33,393 nt of DNA from NCBI GenBank assembly GCA_007694185.1, contig RECD01000131.1:1-33393 (forward strand), read 5' to 3'. The translations under genes and the position numbers were made by a program. The DNA comes from Planctomycetaceae bacterium (GTDB taxonomy: Bacteria > Planctomycetota > Planctomycetia > Pirellulales > Pirellulaceae). The notes beneath the pieces are model-generated. The model was not told the DNA's origin. It worked only from the letters and a program-made list of their open reading frames with translations, and did no database searches. Each line of letters opens with the position of its first letter. The first letter of the stretch is position 1. Below, piece after piece: positions 17,340-29,622 of this stretch.

Positions 17340-18486
17340 CCGAATTATTCATCAAGCGTTGTTGAGGGCAGGTTTAGCTGACCGTTCTTGGGATCTGGCT
17401 GGTCCACGACCACGAGAATCAACCGCTGGGCATGACGCCACGAATCGATTTGATAGTCGCCCAACTCGATGACACGCTCGTAGCCTTCGGTTGGCGGGCG
17501 ACCCGGTGGACGCTTCAGATGCGGCGCTGCCAACGCGTCCAGCTTGGCGTTGGTCTTCAATCGCCCCACGAAATGACGATTCTTATCCGTCAACGCGTCC
17601 ATCACCTCGCCGCTGGTATAGCCCGCGTCCAAGCGATAATCGACATTTTGACCGATCGTGTGTGCCTTGGCGTCGACGTTGTCGACAAAGCGTTTGACGC
17701 CATCTGCCGTGTGGACCTGGCCCTGTCGCAGGGTGGCGTGAATGAAGCCGTTGCCCAGTCGCTGGCCCTCGCGAGCGGCGTCGTAATCCCCGCCGACGCT
17801 GATCGACGCGATCAACGGGTGGTAGACGGTTTTGCGGTAGTACCCGTTGTATTTCGCGCCATGTTGCTTGCCGTGCACTTAGATCGGAAAGCTGTCGATA
17901 TCGACCGTCGCGTGCCGAACACGCCCTTTGCCGGAAGCGAGCACGTGCCGTTCGATCCCGCTAGCGAGTCCGTTGCGGAGCGTTTCGAGGTTCGGTGTGT
18001 GGCCGGTGAGGATGCGAATCAACCGGGACTGTGTGGGCTGACTGGCCAATCGTTCGGACACGACTTGATCACCGGAGCGATTCCAGACGGCGGATCGAAA
18101 CGCGGGGTCGTGAGTGAGTCGATCCGCGTCGTCTTGAGCGGAGTAGCCAAGCGCCATGGCGAAGATGCGTCCGCGGAGGAGTTCGTCGATGTGATAGCGA
18201 ACGTATTCTTGGTCTCTGGGGTCTGAGATGTCGCGGGCGATGGAATCGATCCAGCCGAGTCGATGTTCGGCCTCGCGGAGGAGGATGACACCTGCGTTGG
18301 AGGTGAGTCGCTGGTCGGTGGCCTGGACCTTGATGGCGCGGTTGAATTCGGGCTCGAAAAGGTTAGCTTGGGCTTCACCCATCGCGTGATCCTCACCGTG
18401 TTTGAGGGAAGTGGTTTGCTATCCGTAAAGCGCGGGAGATCACGCGATGGCTCCCTCTTTTTTCCCGTAATTGATGAATAATCCGG
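17340..18486 (-). mobile_element. IS1380-family-like insertion sequence, inactive, both ends present
   Basis: A 16-bp terminal inverted repeat, CCGAATTATTCATCAA at 17340-17355 and its complement at 18471-18486, matches at 15 of 16 positions. Between them lies a broken transposase on the minus strand. The total length is 1147 bp, shorter than the roughly 1.6-1.7 kb usual for the family, which indicates an internal deletion. I could not find a target-site duplication: the flanking bases are GAGC on the left and GGGG on the right. Confidence 0.8.
17345..18382 (-). pseudogene. IS1380-like transposase, nonsense codon plus internal deletion
   Basis: The reading frame starts at the ATG at 18382 (MGEAQANLFEPEFNRAIKVQ) and runs through DIDSFPI to a TAA at 17879-17881. 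It continues in the same frame as VHGKQHGAKYNGYYRKTVYH to a second stop at 17345. In the family the block reads DxDSFP(I)EVHG, so a single GAA-to-TAA change split the gene. DID and the later RLDAGYTSGE supply two candidate catalytic aspartates. After VVVDQPDPKNGQLNL only a few residues remain before the stop, which lies inside the terminal repeat. A DDE domain should continue for about 100 more residues, so the region with the catalytic glutamate is probably gone. Confidence 0.85.
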
Positions 18487-18609
18487 GGGGAGTCAGAGTA
18501 GGTGGGGCGGGGACGCGACTGGGCGGGGGGACGCTTGCCTGTGCGCGGTTGTTCCGCGGTCTGGCGACCGTGGCTACTCGGGAAATCGACTTTCCGAACA
18601 GAGCCCTGG

Positions 18610-20109
18610 TTACCGCAGGATCGCGGACACCAACTCGCCATGGACGTCAGTGAGGCGGTGGAAGCGGCCTTGGTGTTGGTATACCAGACGCCGGTGGTCG
18701 ATGCCCAGCAGGTGCAACAGCGTGGCATGCAGATCGTGCACACTGACACCGTCGCGCGTGATGTTGTAACTGTAATCGTCGGTCTCACCGTGGGTCAGGC
18801 CGCCGCGAATGCCCGCGCCTGCGAGCCAAATGGTGAAACATCGCGGATGATGGTCACGGCCGTAACTGTCGCTGGTCAGTTGCTCCTGGCAGTAAACCGT
18901 GCGGCCGAACTCGCCTCCCCAAACGACCAACGTGTCATCCAGTAGCCCGCGCTGCTTCAGATCGCTCAACAGGGCCGCCGAAGGTTGGTCGGTGTCGCGG
19001 CACTGGCCCGCGAGCTGTTTGGGCAAATCACGGTGCTGGTCCCAACCGCGATGAAACAACTGGATAAAGCGCACGCCGCGTTCCGCTAGGCGGCGAGCCA
19101 GCAGGCAGTTGTAGGCAAACGAGCCGCGGCGGCCGGCATCGGGGCCATACATGTCCAGCACATGCCGTGGTTCGTCAGACATGTCGGTCAATTCGGGTAC
19201 CGAAGTCTGCATGCGATAAGCCAATTCGTACTGCGCGATCCGGCTGTTGATTTCCGGGTCGGGCGTGGCCTGCTGTTTCAATTCATTGAGCTGCCGCACG
19301 GCATCAAGCATCCGCCGTCGGTCGGTCGCTGCAAAACCGGGTGGATTGGAAAGGTACAGAACGGGGTCACCGACGCCGCGGAACTTGACGCCTTGAAAAT
19401 GCGTTGGCAAGAAACCGCTGCCCCACAGCCGGTCGTACAGCGGTTGTCCATTGGGTCGTCCGGTCCCCTGCGAGATCATCACCACGAAGGCCGGCAATTC
19501 CTGGTTCTCGCTGCCAAGTCCGTAAGCCGTCCACGCCCCCAAGCTCGGCCGTCCCGCCTGCTGTGTGCCGCTGAGTAAAAAGGTGATCGCCGGATCGTGA
19601 TTGATGGCGTCGGTATGCATCGACTTGATGAAACACAAATCATCCGCCACACCCGCGGTATGCGGCAACAACTCGCTCAGCCAAGCTCCGCTGTCGCCAT
19701 GCCGTGCGAACTCAAAGAGCGATGGGGCGACGGGATGTGAGGTTTGCCCGGCGGTCATGCCGGTCAGACGCTGGCCCTTGCGCACCGATTCAGGCAACTC
19801 CTCGCCGAACCGCTTGGCCAACTCGGGCTTGGGGTCGAATAGGTCGATCTGCGAAGGCGCACCGGACTGGAACAAGTAGATGACGCGGCGAGCTTTCGGC
19901 GTGTGGTGCGGCAGCCCGGGTAGACCCATGCCGGCAGTCGGGGCATCGGCCGCTTGCCCGGCGTCTTGACCCAACAGCGACGCCAGTGCGGCGACCCCCA
20001 GACCGCCCGCTCCGCGTTCGAATAACTGGCGGCGAGTCTGCTCGAGCCAACCGCGTGACCGGGGTGTTTCGAAGCCGTCGATAAGCTGTCGTTGTGGCGG
20101 CACTGCCAT
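18610..20109 (-). CDS. DUF1501 family exported protein
   Basis: The protein has 499 residues. It opens with a Tat-type motif TRRQLFERGAGGLGVAALAS (25-44) and continues RRVIYLFQSGAPSQIDLFDPK, the DUF1501 signature. It later has SMHTDAINHDPA, FIQLFHRGWDQH, VVWGGEFGRT and GRDHHPRCFTIWLAGAGI. DUF1501 proteins have a sulfatase/alkaline phosphatase-like fold and are highly amplified in planctomycetes; the enzymatic role is not established. It starts 3 nt after the stop of the cytochrome/DUF1549/DUF1553 gene, the standard two-gene arrangement, so the two are almost certainly cotranscribed. The dead IS sits 124 bp behind its stop. Confidence 0.95.
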   Translation of the reverse strand: MAVPPQRQLIDGFETPRSRGWLEQTRRQLFERGAGGLGVAALASLLGQDAGQAADAPTAGMGLPGLPHHTPKARRVIYLFQSGAPSQIDLFDPKPELAKRFGEELPESVRKGQRLTGMTAGQTSHPVAPSLFEFARHGDSGAWLSELLPHTAGVADDLCFIKSMHTDAINHDPAITFLLSGTQQAGRPSLGAWTAYGLGSENQELPAFVVMISQGTGRPNGQPLYDRLWGSGFLPTHFQGVKFRGVGDPVLYLSNPPGFAATDRRRMLDAVRQLNELKQQATPDPEINSRIAQYELAYRMQTSVPELTDMSDEPRHVLDMYGPDAGRRGSFAYNCLLARRLAERGVRFIQLFHRGWDQHRDLPKQLAGQCRDTDQPSAALLSDLKQRGLLDDTLVVWGGEFGRTVYCQEQLTSDSYGRDHHPRCFTIWLAGAGIRGGLTHGETDDYSYNITRDGVSVHDLHATLLHLLGIDHRRLVYQHQGRFHRLTDVHGELVSAILR

Positions 20110-20112
20110 GGG

Positions 20113-22512
20113 TCATTCCTTGGTGATGGCTTCATCGAGGTTGAGAATCGTGGTTGCTAGCGCCGTGTAGGCAGCGAGTTCCGCGGCGGGGACGTCTTTC
20201 ATCGGTATCGAATCACCCACTGCAATGAATTGCTCCGCTGCCTCGGCGTCGCCGGCAAATCGGTCGCGAAAATCGGCGAGCACTTCGCGTAGCACCTGTT
20301 GTTCCTCAGCCGATGGACTGCGGCTGGTCAGCAGTCGAAAGGCGTAAGCGATGCGGGCATCATCGTCCGCCGGAGCCAAGCGAAGCACGCGCTCCGCCAA
20401 TGCTCGCGACGCTTCGACAAACGCCGGGTCGTTCATCAAGACAAGTGCCTGGATCGGCGTGTTGGTGCGCGGCCGGCGGACCGTGCAGATCTCACGATTG
20501 GGAGCGTCCAAGGTTGTCATCGATGGCGGCGGAATCGTCCGCCGCCAGAACGTGTACATGCCGCGACGATACAGATCGGCTCCCTGGCTTTGATCATATG
20601 CAATGTGCGCCGATGCCAATTCTTCCCAAAGCCCTTCCGACTGGTACGGACGCACGCTGGCGCCGCCGATTCGCGTGACCAGCAAGCCGGATGCGGCAAT
20701 CGCCTGGTCGCGGAGCAACTCCGCCGGCAAACGGAAACGCGGTCCGCGAGCCAACAGGCGATTGTCGCGATCGCGCTGGTAGGATTCCGCGTCCGCCGCG
20801 GAGGATTGACGATACGTCGCGCTGCTGACAATCAGCCGGTGCAATGCCTTGACGTCCCAGCCGCTGTGAATGAACCACGTCGCTAGCCAATCGAGCAATT
20901 CGGGATGACTAGGCCGCTCGCCCTGCGTTCCGAAATCTTCCGGCGTGGCGACCAAGCCGGTCCCAAAGTGCAGTTGCCAGTAGCGGTTTACGATCACCCG
21001 CGCCACCAGCGGGTTCGCCGGGTCAACCAACCAACGAGCCAATCCAAGCCGATCGGCGGTCGCTTTTTCAGGCAGCGGCGGCAGCGCAGCCGGCACGCCT
21101 GGCTGCACCGCCTCGCCGGCTTGGTCGTAGGCTCCGCGCACGTGAACGTGAGTCGCCCGTGGTGTGGGCAATTCCTGCAGCACCATCGTCACGGGTACCG
21201 CGGAGAGCAACGCTCCCTGCTGCTTTTCGAGGTCCTGCACCTGCTGCGTCAGTGCCCCCTTCAGCACAATCGCCTCGGCATCGTCGCCGAGTTGATTGAT
21301 CTGAGTTTGCAGCGAATCGAGTTGACTGGACCACTGGTCGATCTGCATCTGCTGGTCGGGCGTCGTCAGCCGCAAAATCGGCGGAGCGTTCCCGTGACCG
21401 CGGCCTTGCTCGTCAATGCTGTTAAAGAACGCATAGAAACGGAAGTAGTCGGCTTGAGTCAGCGGATCGTATTTGTGATCGTGACATCGCGCGCAGGCGA
21501 GCGTCAGTCCCATCCAAACGGTCGCCGTCGTTTCAGCCCGATCGGCGACGTACTCGACGCGGAATTCTTCGGGGATGATGCCATCTTCATCGTTGATCCG
21601 GTGATTACGGTGAAAGCCGGTAGCGATCCGCTGGTCGCGTGTGGCCCCGGGCAGAAGGTCACCGGCGATCTGTTGGATCGTGAACTGGTCAAACGGCAGG
21701 TTGCGGTTGAATGCCTCAATCAACCAATCGCGCCACGGCCACATGGTGCGGAAGATATCGCCTTGGTAGCCGCCGGAATCCGCAAAACGTGCGGCATCCA
21801 TCCAGTCCAGTGCCATTCGTTCGCCGTACGCCGGCGAGTCGAGCAGGCGATCGACTTGCCGCAGGTAGGCGTCGGGCGAACCGTCCGACTCAAACACGTC
21901 GAGCTCGGCGGGAGTCGGCGGCAGACCGGTGAGGTCCAATGACAACCGGCGAAGCAGCCGAGCGCGGTCGGGCGGCAACGCGGGCGTCAGCCCTTGTTGC
22001 TCAAGCCTCGCGAGCACGAAAGCATCGATCGCATTCTCTGGCCAGGCTGTATCCTTGACCACCGGAACGGCCGAAGATCGCGGCGCTGCCAGCGACCAGT
22101 GCGGCTCGTACTGCGCCCCCTGCTCAACCCACTGGGCCAGCAGTTCGATATCGGCGGCGGTCAACTGCTGGGCGGCGTCGGGGGGCGGCATCCGTAGTGA
22201 CTTATCGTCCGCGCGGATGCGTCGGATCAATTCGCTCTGATCAGGTTGGCCCGGCACGATCAAGCTCCCGACTTCAAGCACGGGCCGCAGCACTGCCGGA
22301 TCGTCCAATCGCAGATCGGCTTGGCGCGTCGCGGAATCGGGCCCGTGACACGGAAAGCATTTCGCCGCCAGCAGCGGACGAACCTGCCGATCGAATGACA
22401 GCGAATCCGCAGCCGGCTCCACCGCCAGCGAGCCCGGAGCGTCAATCAGTAGGCAAGCGGCCGATATCAGCAGCGCTGCCGAAGTGATCGCGCCGATCGG
22501 TCGTGAAGTCAT
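20113..22512 (-). CDS. planctomycete cytochrome C / DUF1549 / DUF1553 protein
   Basis: The protein has 799 residues. A signal peptide (1-30) is followed by a PSCyt1 cytochrome domain with FDRQVRPLLAAKCFPCHGPD (haem C52, C55, H56) and the distal LRMPPP segment (107-111). DUF1549 follows (about 155-365; LSLDLTGLPPTPAEL, DWMDAARFADSGGYQGD), ending with a second haem-type motif CARCHDHKYDP (340-350). A Gln-rich coiled-coil linker lies at about 385-435, then DUF1553 (about 480-765; PLVARVIVNRYWQLHFGTGL, RRPRTNTPIQALVLMNDPAF). It is shorter than many relatives because no carbohydrate-binding insert is present. These proteins are exported and thought to act in envelope redox or polymer handling; substrates are unknown. 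It forms an operon with the DUF1501 gene. Confidence 0.95.
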   Translation of the reverse strand: MTSRPIGAITSAALLISAACLLIDAPGSLAVEPAADSLSFDRQVRPLLAAKCFPCHGPDSATRQADLRLDDPAVLRPVLEVGSLIVPGQPDQSELIRRIRADDKSLRMPPPDAAQQLTAADIELLAQWVEQGAQYEPHWSLAAPRSSAVPVVKDTAWPENAIDAFVLARLEQQGLTPALPPDRARLLRRLSLDLTGLPPTPAELDVFESDGSPDAYLRQVDRLLDSPAYGERMALDWMDAARFADSGGYQGDIFRTMWPWRDWLIEAFNRNLPFDQFTIQQIAGDLLPGATRDQRIATGFHRNHRINDEDGIIPEEFRVEYVADRAETTATVWMGLTLACARCHDHKYDPLTQADYFRFYAFFNSIDEQGRGHGNAPPILRLTTPDQQMQIDQWSSQLDSLQTQINQLGDDAEAIVLKGALTQQVQDLEKQQGALLSAVPVTMVLQELPTPRATHVHVRGAYDQAGEAVQPGVPAALPPLPEKATADRLGLARWLVDPANPLVARVIVNRYWQLHFGTGLVATPEDFGTQGERPSHPELLDWLATWFIHSGWDVKALHRLIVSSATYRQSSAADAESYQRDRDNRLLARGPRFRLPAELLRDQAIAASGLLVTRIGGASVRPYQSEGLWEELASAHIAYDQSQGADLYRRGMYTFWRRTIPPPSMTTLDAPNREICTVRRPRTNTPIQALVLMNDPAFVEASRALAERVLRLAPADDDARIAYAFRLLTSRSPSAEEQQVLREVLADFRDRFAGDAEAAEQFIAVGDSIPMKDVPAAELAAYTALATTILNLDEAITKE

Positions 22513-22941
22513 GTTTCAGCGGTCCAGTGAAACGGAAGCACCCGTGATCAACTTCCGATTATGGCCGCGCCGTGCGCAAAATGATACCGATTGTGGGCAG
22601 CTTCAGCGTAGGCAACGGCCAAACGGCGTGCAGTTGCCCTCGAGCATCAGCTACCATGGAAAGGTCAACCATCACCGAGATGCGGCGATCGGCGAACCGA
22701 CGCACGACTGCTGTCGCGAATGGTTGCTGGCGATCGGTGTGCTGATCATGCGTCAATGGCACTCGAGCGGTCCAGAATGTTTCCAGCCGATGGTTGCGAC
22801 GTTTTGGCGTTGCCAATCAGATAGCAGCCCCTGGACATCGGCGGCCGGCAGCATCCGCCTCTTGATGCCGTGGCAACGGTCGGTAAAAAGCGAGCAAGCG
22901 GCCGAGCATTTTTCCCGGCGATTCGATATCCTGCTGGGCTG
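22513..22941. other. divergent intergenic region (~430 bp)
   Basis: This lies between the leftward cytochrome operon and the rightward SNF2 gene and should hold both promoters. Frames are open on both strands, but the translations lack protein character. No hairpin or repeat stands out. A GTG at 22870 would extend the SNF2 protein into the right end of this region. Confidence 0.4.
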
Positions 22942-25743
<2,802 letters not shown>

Positions 25744-25765
25744 TCTGAACAGAAAGGTATCGACG

Positions 25766-26857
25766 ATGGGACATTATGGAAGATGGGCGCCGTACGTCCC
25801 GGTCGCGACACGGCGGGCCAACGCGGCTCGCGAGGCTAGTAAGCTTGCCCAGAAGGGAAAAAAGCTACGACCGATCTGGGTTCAGACTCGGGCGATCGCG
25901 ACCAGTTTCTGGGGTGTCGCCTGGTGTGATAACTTGGAGAATTACGCGGATTGGGCGAACCGGATGCCCCGCGGTCGGACGTACGCCCGCAACGGTTCGA
26001 TCGTCGATTTGCAGATCACATCGGGTGAGATCACCTCGCTGGTGAGCGGTTCCTCGCTCTACAAAATCAAGGTCTCGATCGACAAGCTCGACCCGAAGAA
26101 ATGGAAGGCCATTCGCACCGACTGCGCTCAACAGGTCAGCTCGCTGTTGGATTTGATGCGGGGCAAGTTGCCCGATACCGTGCTGAAGCGTTTGACCGAT
26201 CCCACGGCCGGCATGTTCCCGAGCCCTAAAGAGCTGAAGGTGCGATGCAGTTGTCCGGACTATGCCGTTTTGTGCAAACACGTTGCGGCGACCCTGTATG
26301 GCGTCGGGCACCTGCTGGATACCGAGCCCGAGTTGTTCTTCAAGATGCGGGGCGTCGATCAAACCGAGCTTGCGGCTGATGCCTTAACCGCTCCGGCGAC
26401 CGCGGACGCCATCGGGCTCAATCGGCAATCGGACCTGGCAGGCGAGGATTTGGGCGCGATCTTCGGAATTGACTTGGCGACATCCGAGGAGGTTCCGTCG
26501 ACTGGCACCGCGAAATCTAAGGCGACAACGCGGGCCCGAAAGCGATCCGCATCGCCGAAGTCTAAAGCGATTGCATTATCCGAACCGTCGAGCAAGGCCA
26601 AAAGTGCTAAGGTCGCGACGCGAAAAGTCAAATCGACCAGTTCGGCAAGTGCCGGTCGAGCGACCGGCTCCAATGCTGTCGAGCGGGTGATGGGAGCGGT
26701 GACCAAAGGGGCAACGATTAAAAAGGCGGCAATCAAGAAACCTAGCGTCAAGAAAGCCGTTTTCAAGAAGCGTGCTGGTAAGAAAGCCGCCGCCACGAAG
26801 AAGTCAACGGCGCGGTCTGCGACGGTGAAAAAGGCCGTTCGTCGCGTCGTCAAATGA
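25766..26857 (+). CDS. SWIM zinc-finger protein with lysine-rich histone H1-like tail
   Basis: The protein has 363 residues from the ATG at 25766, preceded by AAAGG at good spacing; the frame is open further upstream inside the SNF2 gene, but the family N-terminus MGHYGRWAPYVPVATRRANA fixes the start. A conserved block FWGVAWCDNLENYADWANRM is followed by the SWIM motif CSCPDYAVLCKH (zinc ligands C161, C163, C170, H172). From about residue 245 the protein changes to a Lys/Ala/Ser/Thr-rich disordered tail with repeats such as KKAAIKKPSVKKAVFKKRAG, like eukaryotic H1 or chlamydial Hc2. SWIM domains bind DNA or protein. I infer that it is the partner of the SNF2 motor and that the tail adds non-specific DNA binding. 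Confidence 0.92.
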   Translation: MGHYGRWAPYVPVATRRANAAREASKLAQKGKKLRPIWVQTRAIATSFWGVAWCDNLENYADWANRMPRGRTYARNGSIVDLQITSGEITSLVSGSSLYKIKVSIDKLDPKKWKAIRTDCAQQVSSLLDLMRGKLPDTVLKRLTDPTAGMFPSPKELKVRCSCPDYAVLCKHVAATLYGVGHLLDTEPELFFKMRGVDQTELAADALTAPATADAIGLNRQSDLAGEDLGAIFGIDLATSEEVPSTGTAKSKATTRARKRSASPKSKAIALSEPSSKAKSAKVATRKVKSTSSASAGRATGSNAVERVMGAVTKGATIKKAAIKKPSVKKAVFKKRAGKKAAATKKSTARSATVKKAVRRVVK

Positions 26858-27169
26858 ATCATGACTCCGGGCCCCGACGTCCTGTCGGTTGGCACCAAAC
26901 GCTGCCACGGATATGGTGCCCGCATTGTTACCCGTTGACCCTTCACGCCGGTCGCCTCGCCCGCAACGGCGGGTGCCACGAATTGAGAGGACGCTGCCGT
27001 GGGTGGCGTTGTCGGATAGTCTCCGTTGCGAATTGATCGCAATGCAACTGGCGACATGCCGTTTGACCGAATGAACGAAGACGCGGCCCCATGGGCAAGT
27101 GTTGTTCGATACTGTGGCGTGCTGCCAAAGGCAAAAACGGATTTGGCATGTTCTTAAGGCTGTCGGCGG
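26858..27169. other. convergent intergenic region (312 bp)
   Basis: This separates the rightward SWIM gene from the leftward SEC-C gene. I see only weak 5-bp stems (for example CCCGC/GCGGG near 26960) and no T-run, so termination is not obvious. Small open frames here have no protein-like features. Confidence 0.4.
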
Positions 27170-28438
27170 TCAGTTTTCACGGCGCAGGCAGCACTGTTTG
27201 TGCTTCCTCCCGCTGCCACAGGGGCATTTCGCATTGCGAGGCACTCGCTCGCCTCGTTTGCCTGGCTGCTTGGCGGCCGGGCGACCGCTCGCACCGGATC
27301 GCTTCAGCTTAGTGGGCCTGACCCGAATGCGACGCGGCGGAGGTGTGGTGGGGGTGGAGCTGAACGCCGCCCAATCACGAACGCATTCCAAGGCATCTTC
27401 GATGCGTGTCGGCGGAAGACGGTGCATCCTGTTTCGAATCGTTTCATCGAAAGTTGAATTCGCGTATTCGACGAACGTATCCCTATCGATGATTGATTCT
27501 TCGACGAAGTCCCAGTTTTGCTCGTCAGCGGAGAACGTTGACCGAGAGGCGCCACCGATGGAGCAGATGACCGATAGCAGGCCGGCGCTCAGTTCATACT
27601 GGTGTTCTAAACTTGGATGTCCGTGTTCGCAAACGATTTTGATTTTGTGAAAAAGACGATCCAGGCGAGCGACCGCATCGTCGAGCGAAATCAGTTGGTC
27701 TCGTACCAGGAGTTTATAACTGCTTGCCGCGGACCATCTCACATAGGTGTTTGCCTGGGGATCGGCGATCAATTCGTCAATCCGATCGAGGTCATGCGAC
27801 AAAAATTGAGCCAGATAATGTGGCGTATGTTCGTTAGCCGCGTCGCCGAAAAGTTCGTACGGACCCTTGCCGGGCAGTCTCAAGCTTTCCAAGATGACCG
27901 GAACCGATTCTTCAACGGACCACTCAGAAAAAAGAAAAAAAGCGAGGAAAGGTATCGTATTGTGTTGATCGTCGTCTAATTGTGCGTCGCGATCATCGAA
28001 CCGTTTGAGCTTTTCGATTTGTTCGTAGCATCCACGAATCAAATGGGACGCAAACCATTCGCGATGCCGGCGGGCTTCGATCACTTCCGCCTCGGGCAAG
28101 ACACCGCCGTGATCGCGAAACCGGTCGAGGATCCGCTCGGTTTCCGTGTCACGGATCAGTTCGGCAACCTGACGCAGGTCGATCACCAGTTCGTGCGCCT
28201 CTTCGTCGCTTAGCTCGGCAGGTGTCTCTGCTGATTCTGCCAAATGCCCCCGCTGCATGGCATTGTACTTCATACCGAACGATTCGATCGAATTGCGGAC
28301 GGCATCGGAAGCGCCGGTCAGTTCGATTCCGTCGAGTGCATGAAACGCTGCCGAGACACGATCCGCCGGAGAACCGGTTTGCTGCAACGCATCGAGAACG
28401 GCGAAGGCTCGATCGAGTCGGGTGTTTTCGAGTGTCAT
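27170..28438 (-). CDS. DUF1186-like protein with C-terminal SEC-C zinc motif
   Basis: The protein has 422 residues. The middle (about 155-290) is helical and repeat-like, with a pattern (FFLFSEWSVEESVPVILESL, LPGKGPYELFGDAANEH, ADPQANTYVRWSAASSYKLL) that matches what I know of DUF1186 proteins. A basic Pro/Arg-rich linker (about 365-398) leads to the SEC-C motif KCPCGSGRKHKQCC (C405, C407, C416, C417), the zinc-binding element first known from SecA. The role is unknown; SEC-C proteins often bind nucleic acid or protein partners. No soluble enzyme motif is visible. It converges with the SNF2/SWIM pair. Confidence 0.85.
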   Translation of the reverse strand: MTLENTRLDRAFAVLDALQQTGSPADRVSAAFHALDGIELTGASDAVRNSIESFGMKYNAMQRGHLAESAETPAELSDEEAHELVIDLRQVAELIRDTETERILDRFRDHGGVLPEAEVIEARRHREWFASHLIRGCYEQIEKLKRFDDRDAQLDDDQHNTIPFLAFFLFSEWSVEESVPVILESLRLPGKGPYELFGDAANEHTPHYLAQFLSHDLDRIDELIADPQANTYVRWSAASSYKLLVRDQLISLDDAVARLDRLFHKIKIVCEHGHPSLEHQYELSAGLLSVICSIGGASRSTFSADEQNWDFVEESIIDRDTFVEYANSTFDETIRNRMHRLPPTRIEDALECVRDWAAFSSTPTTPPPRRIRVRPTKLKRSGASGRPAAKQPGKRGERVPRNAKCPCGSGRKHKQCCLRREN

Positions 28439-28515
28439 GAGCGGGTGGTTCTGTGTCGCGTGAACGGTCGCGGGTGCGCGTGCGGGGTGATGGCCACTTA
28501 TCGGGCAGGGGCTGA

Positions 28516-28541
28516 AACGCGGTTGCCGAACGCGGTTGCCG
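28516..28541. repeat. 13-bp perfect tandem duplication
   Basis: AACGCGGTTGCCG occurs twice without spacer (28516-28528 and 28529-28541), in the 215-bp gap between the SEC-C and aldo/keto reductase genes. It is probably a slippage product and could be a binding site. Confidence 0.6.
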
Positions 28542-28653
28542 GTTGTGCGCCGTCGTCGGGTGGTTTCGCAACGGAGAACCCGTCACAATTCCCGCGAATC
28601 GCTCCAGGGGCGCCGCAACATCCCTCTGGACTCTCCCAGGTCGCCCTGATCCG

Positions 28654-29622
28654 TCACGCGATCCGCCCCAAATCATCCAGAAACGCATCCAACTCGGCCA
28701 CCGTCTCCGCGTCCAGCCTAAACTCCAGCGCACCCACGATACCCGCTACCTGTTCCGGCGTCCGTATGCCGACGATCGCCGCCGTGACTGCCGGCAGTCG
28801 CAGCACCCACGCGATCGCGACCTCGCCCGGCGTGCGGCCGACTCGCTTGCCGACATCAGCGACCTTCTTGGCGACTTTCAAATTGTGACTCAGTCGGGGT
28901 TCTTGAAAGTGAACGCTTTGGCGTCGCCAATCGTCGGTCGGCAAATCCGCGACCCGTTGCCGCGTCATCGCACCGGTCAACATCCCGGAACCCATCGGGG
29001 AATAGGCGAGCACCCCGATTCCGGCAGACTCGACGTGAGGCAAAATTTCAGCTTCGATCTCGCGTCGCACCATCGAGTAAGGAGGCTGTAGCGACGTGAT
29101 CGGCGCGATGGACGCCGCCCGCTTCATCTGCGCGACGTCGAAATTCGAAACGCCAATCCAGCGGACTTTCCCTTCTCGCTGCAATTCGGCCAGCGTCCCC
29201 CAACCCTCCTCGATGTCTTCGTTCGGCTCGGGCCAATGGATCTGGTACAAATCGATCGCATCGACCTGCAACCGCCGCAAGCTGGCTTCGCATTCCTGGC
29301 GGATCGAATCCGCCTTAAGCACCTTTATGATTTGGCGGTCGCTCGTCCAGTTCCGAGCACATTTCGTGAATAGGTACGGCTTGGCCCCCGAATAGCTTTT
29401 GACCGCCGCACCGACGACCTCTTCGGAGTGCCCCAACCCGTAGACGGCGGCGGTATCGATCCAGTTCATCCCGGCGTCCAGCGCCGCATGAATTGCCCGC
29501 TCGCTCGTCCGGTCATCCTGATCGCTCCAGGAAAACGCCCAGCCCGACCCGCCGATCGCCCAAGCCCCGACGCCGACCGCCGTGATCTCCAAGTCCGAAT
29601 TACCCAACCGTCGCGTTTCCAT
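28654..29622 (-). CDS. aldo/keto reductase
   Basis: The protein has 322 residues, the usual length for the family. The catalytic tetrad is present: D56 and Y61 in IDTAAVYGLGHSE, K87 in LFTKCAR, and H129 in DLYQIHWPEP. Further conserved blocks are VRWIGVSNFD, VLAYSPMGSGMLTG and the cofactor-binding region AAIVGIRTPEQV near the C-terminus. It should reduce aldehydes or ketones with NADPH in the cytoplasm; the substrate cannot be told from sequence. The gene stands alone, 215 bp upstream of the SEC-C gene on the same strand. Confidence 0.95.
   Translation of the reverse strand: METRRLGNSDLEITAVGVGAWAIGGSGWAFSWSDQDDRTSERAIHAALDAGMNWIDTAAVYGLGHSEEVVGAAVKSYSGAKPYLFTKCARNWTSDRQIIKVLKADSIRQECEASLRRLQVDAIDLYQIHWPEPNEDIEEGWGTLAELQREGKVRWIGVSNFDVAQMKRAASIAPITSLQPPYSMVRREIEAEILPHVESAGIGVLAYSPMGSGMLTGAMTRQRVADLPTDDWRRQSVHFQEPRLSHNLKVAKKVADVGKRVGRTPGEVAIAWVLRLPAVTAAIVGIRTPEQVAGIVGALEFRLDAETVAELDAFLDDLGRIA

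Noticed and set aside
17340-18486. Possible CRISPR-like or integron-like array in the repeat-rich 16.4-18.5 kb zone
   Set aside because: Repeats are few, irregularly spaced and palindromic; no spacers or cas genes are present. An IS explains the longest part.
20905-21942. 345-codon plus-strand frame opposite the DUF1549/DUF1553 gene
   Set aside because: It lies opposite highly conserved family blocks and has no motif.
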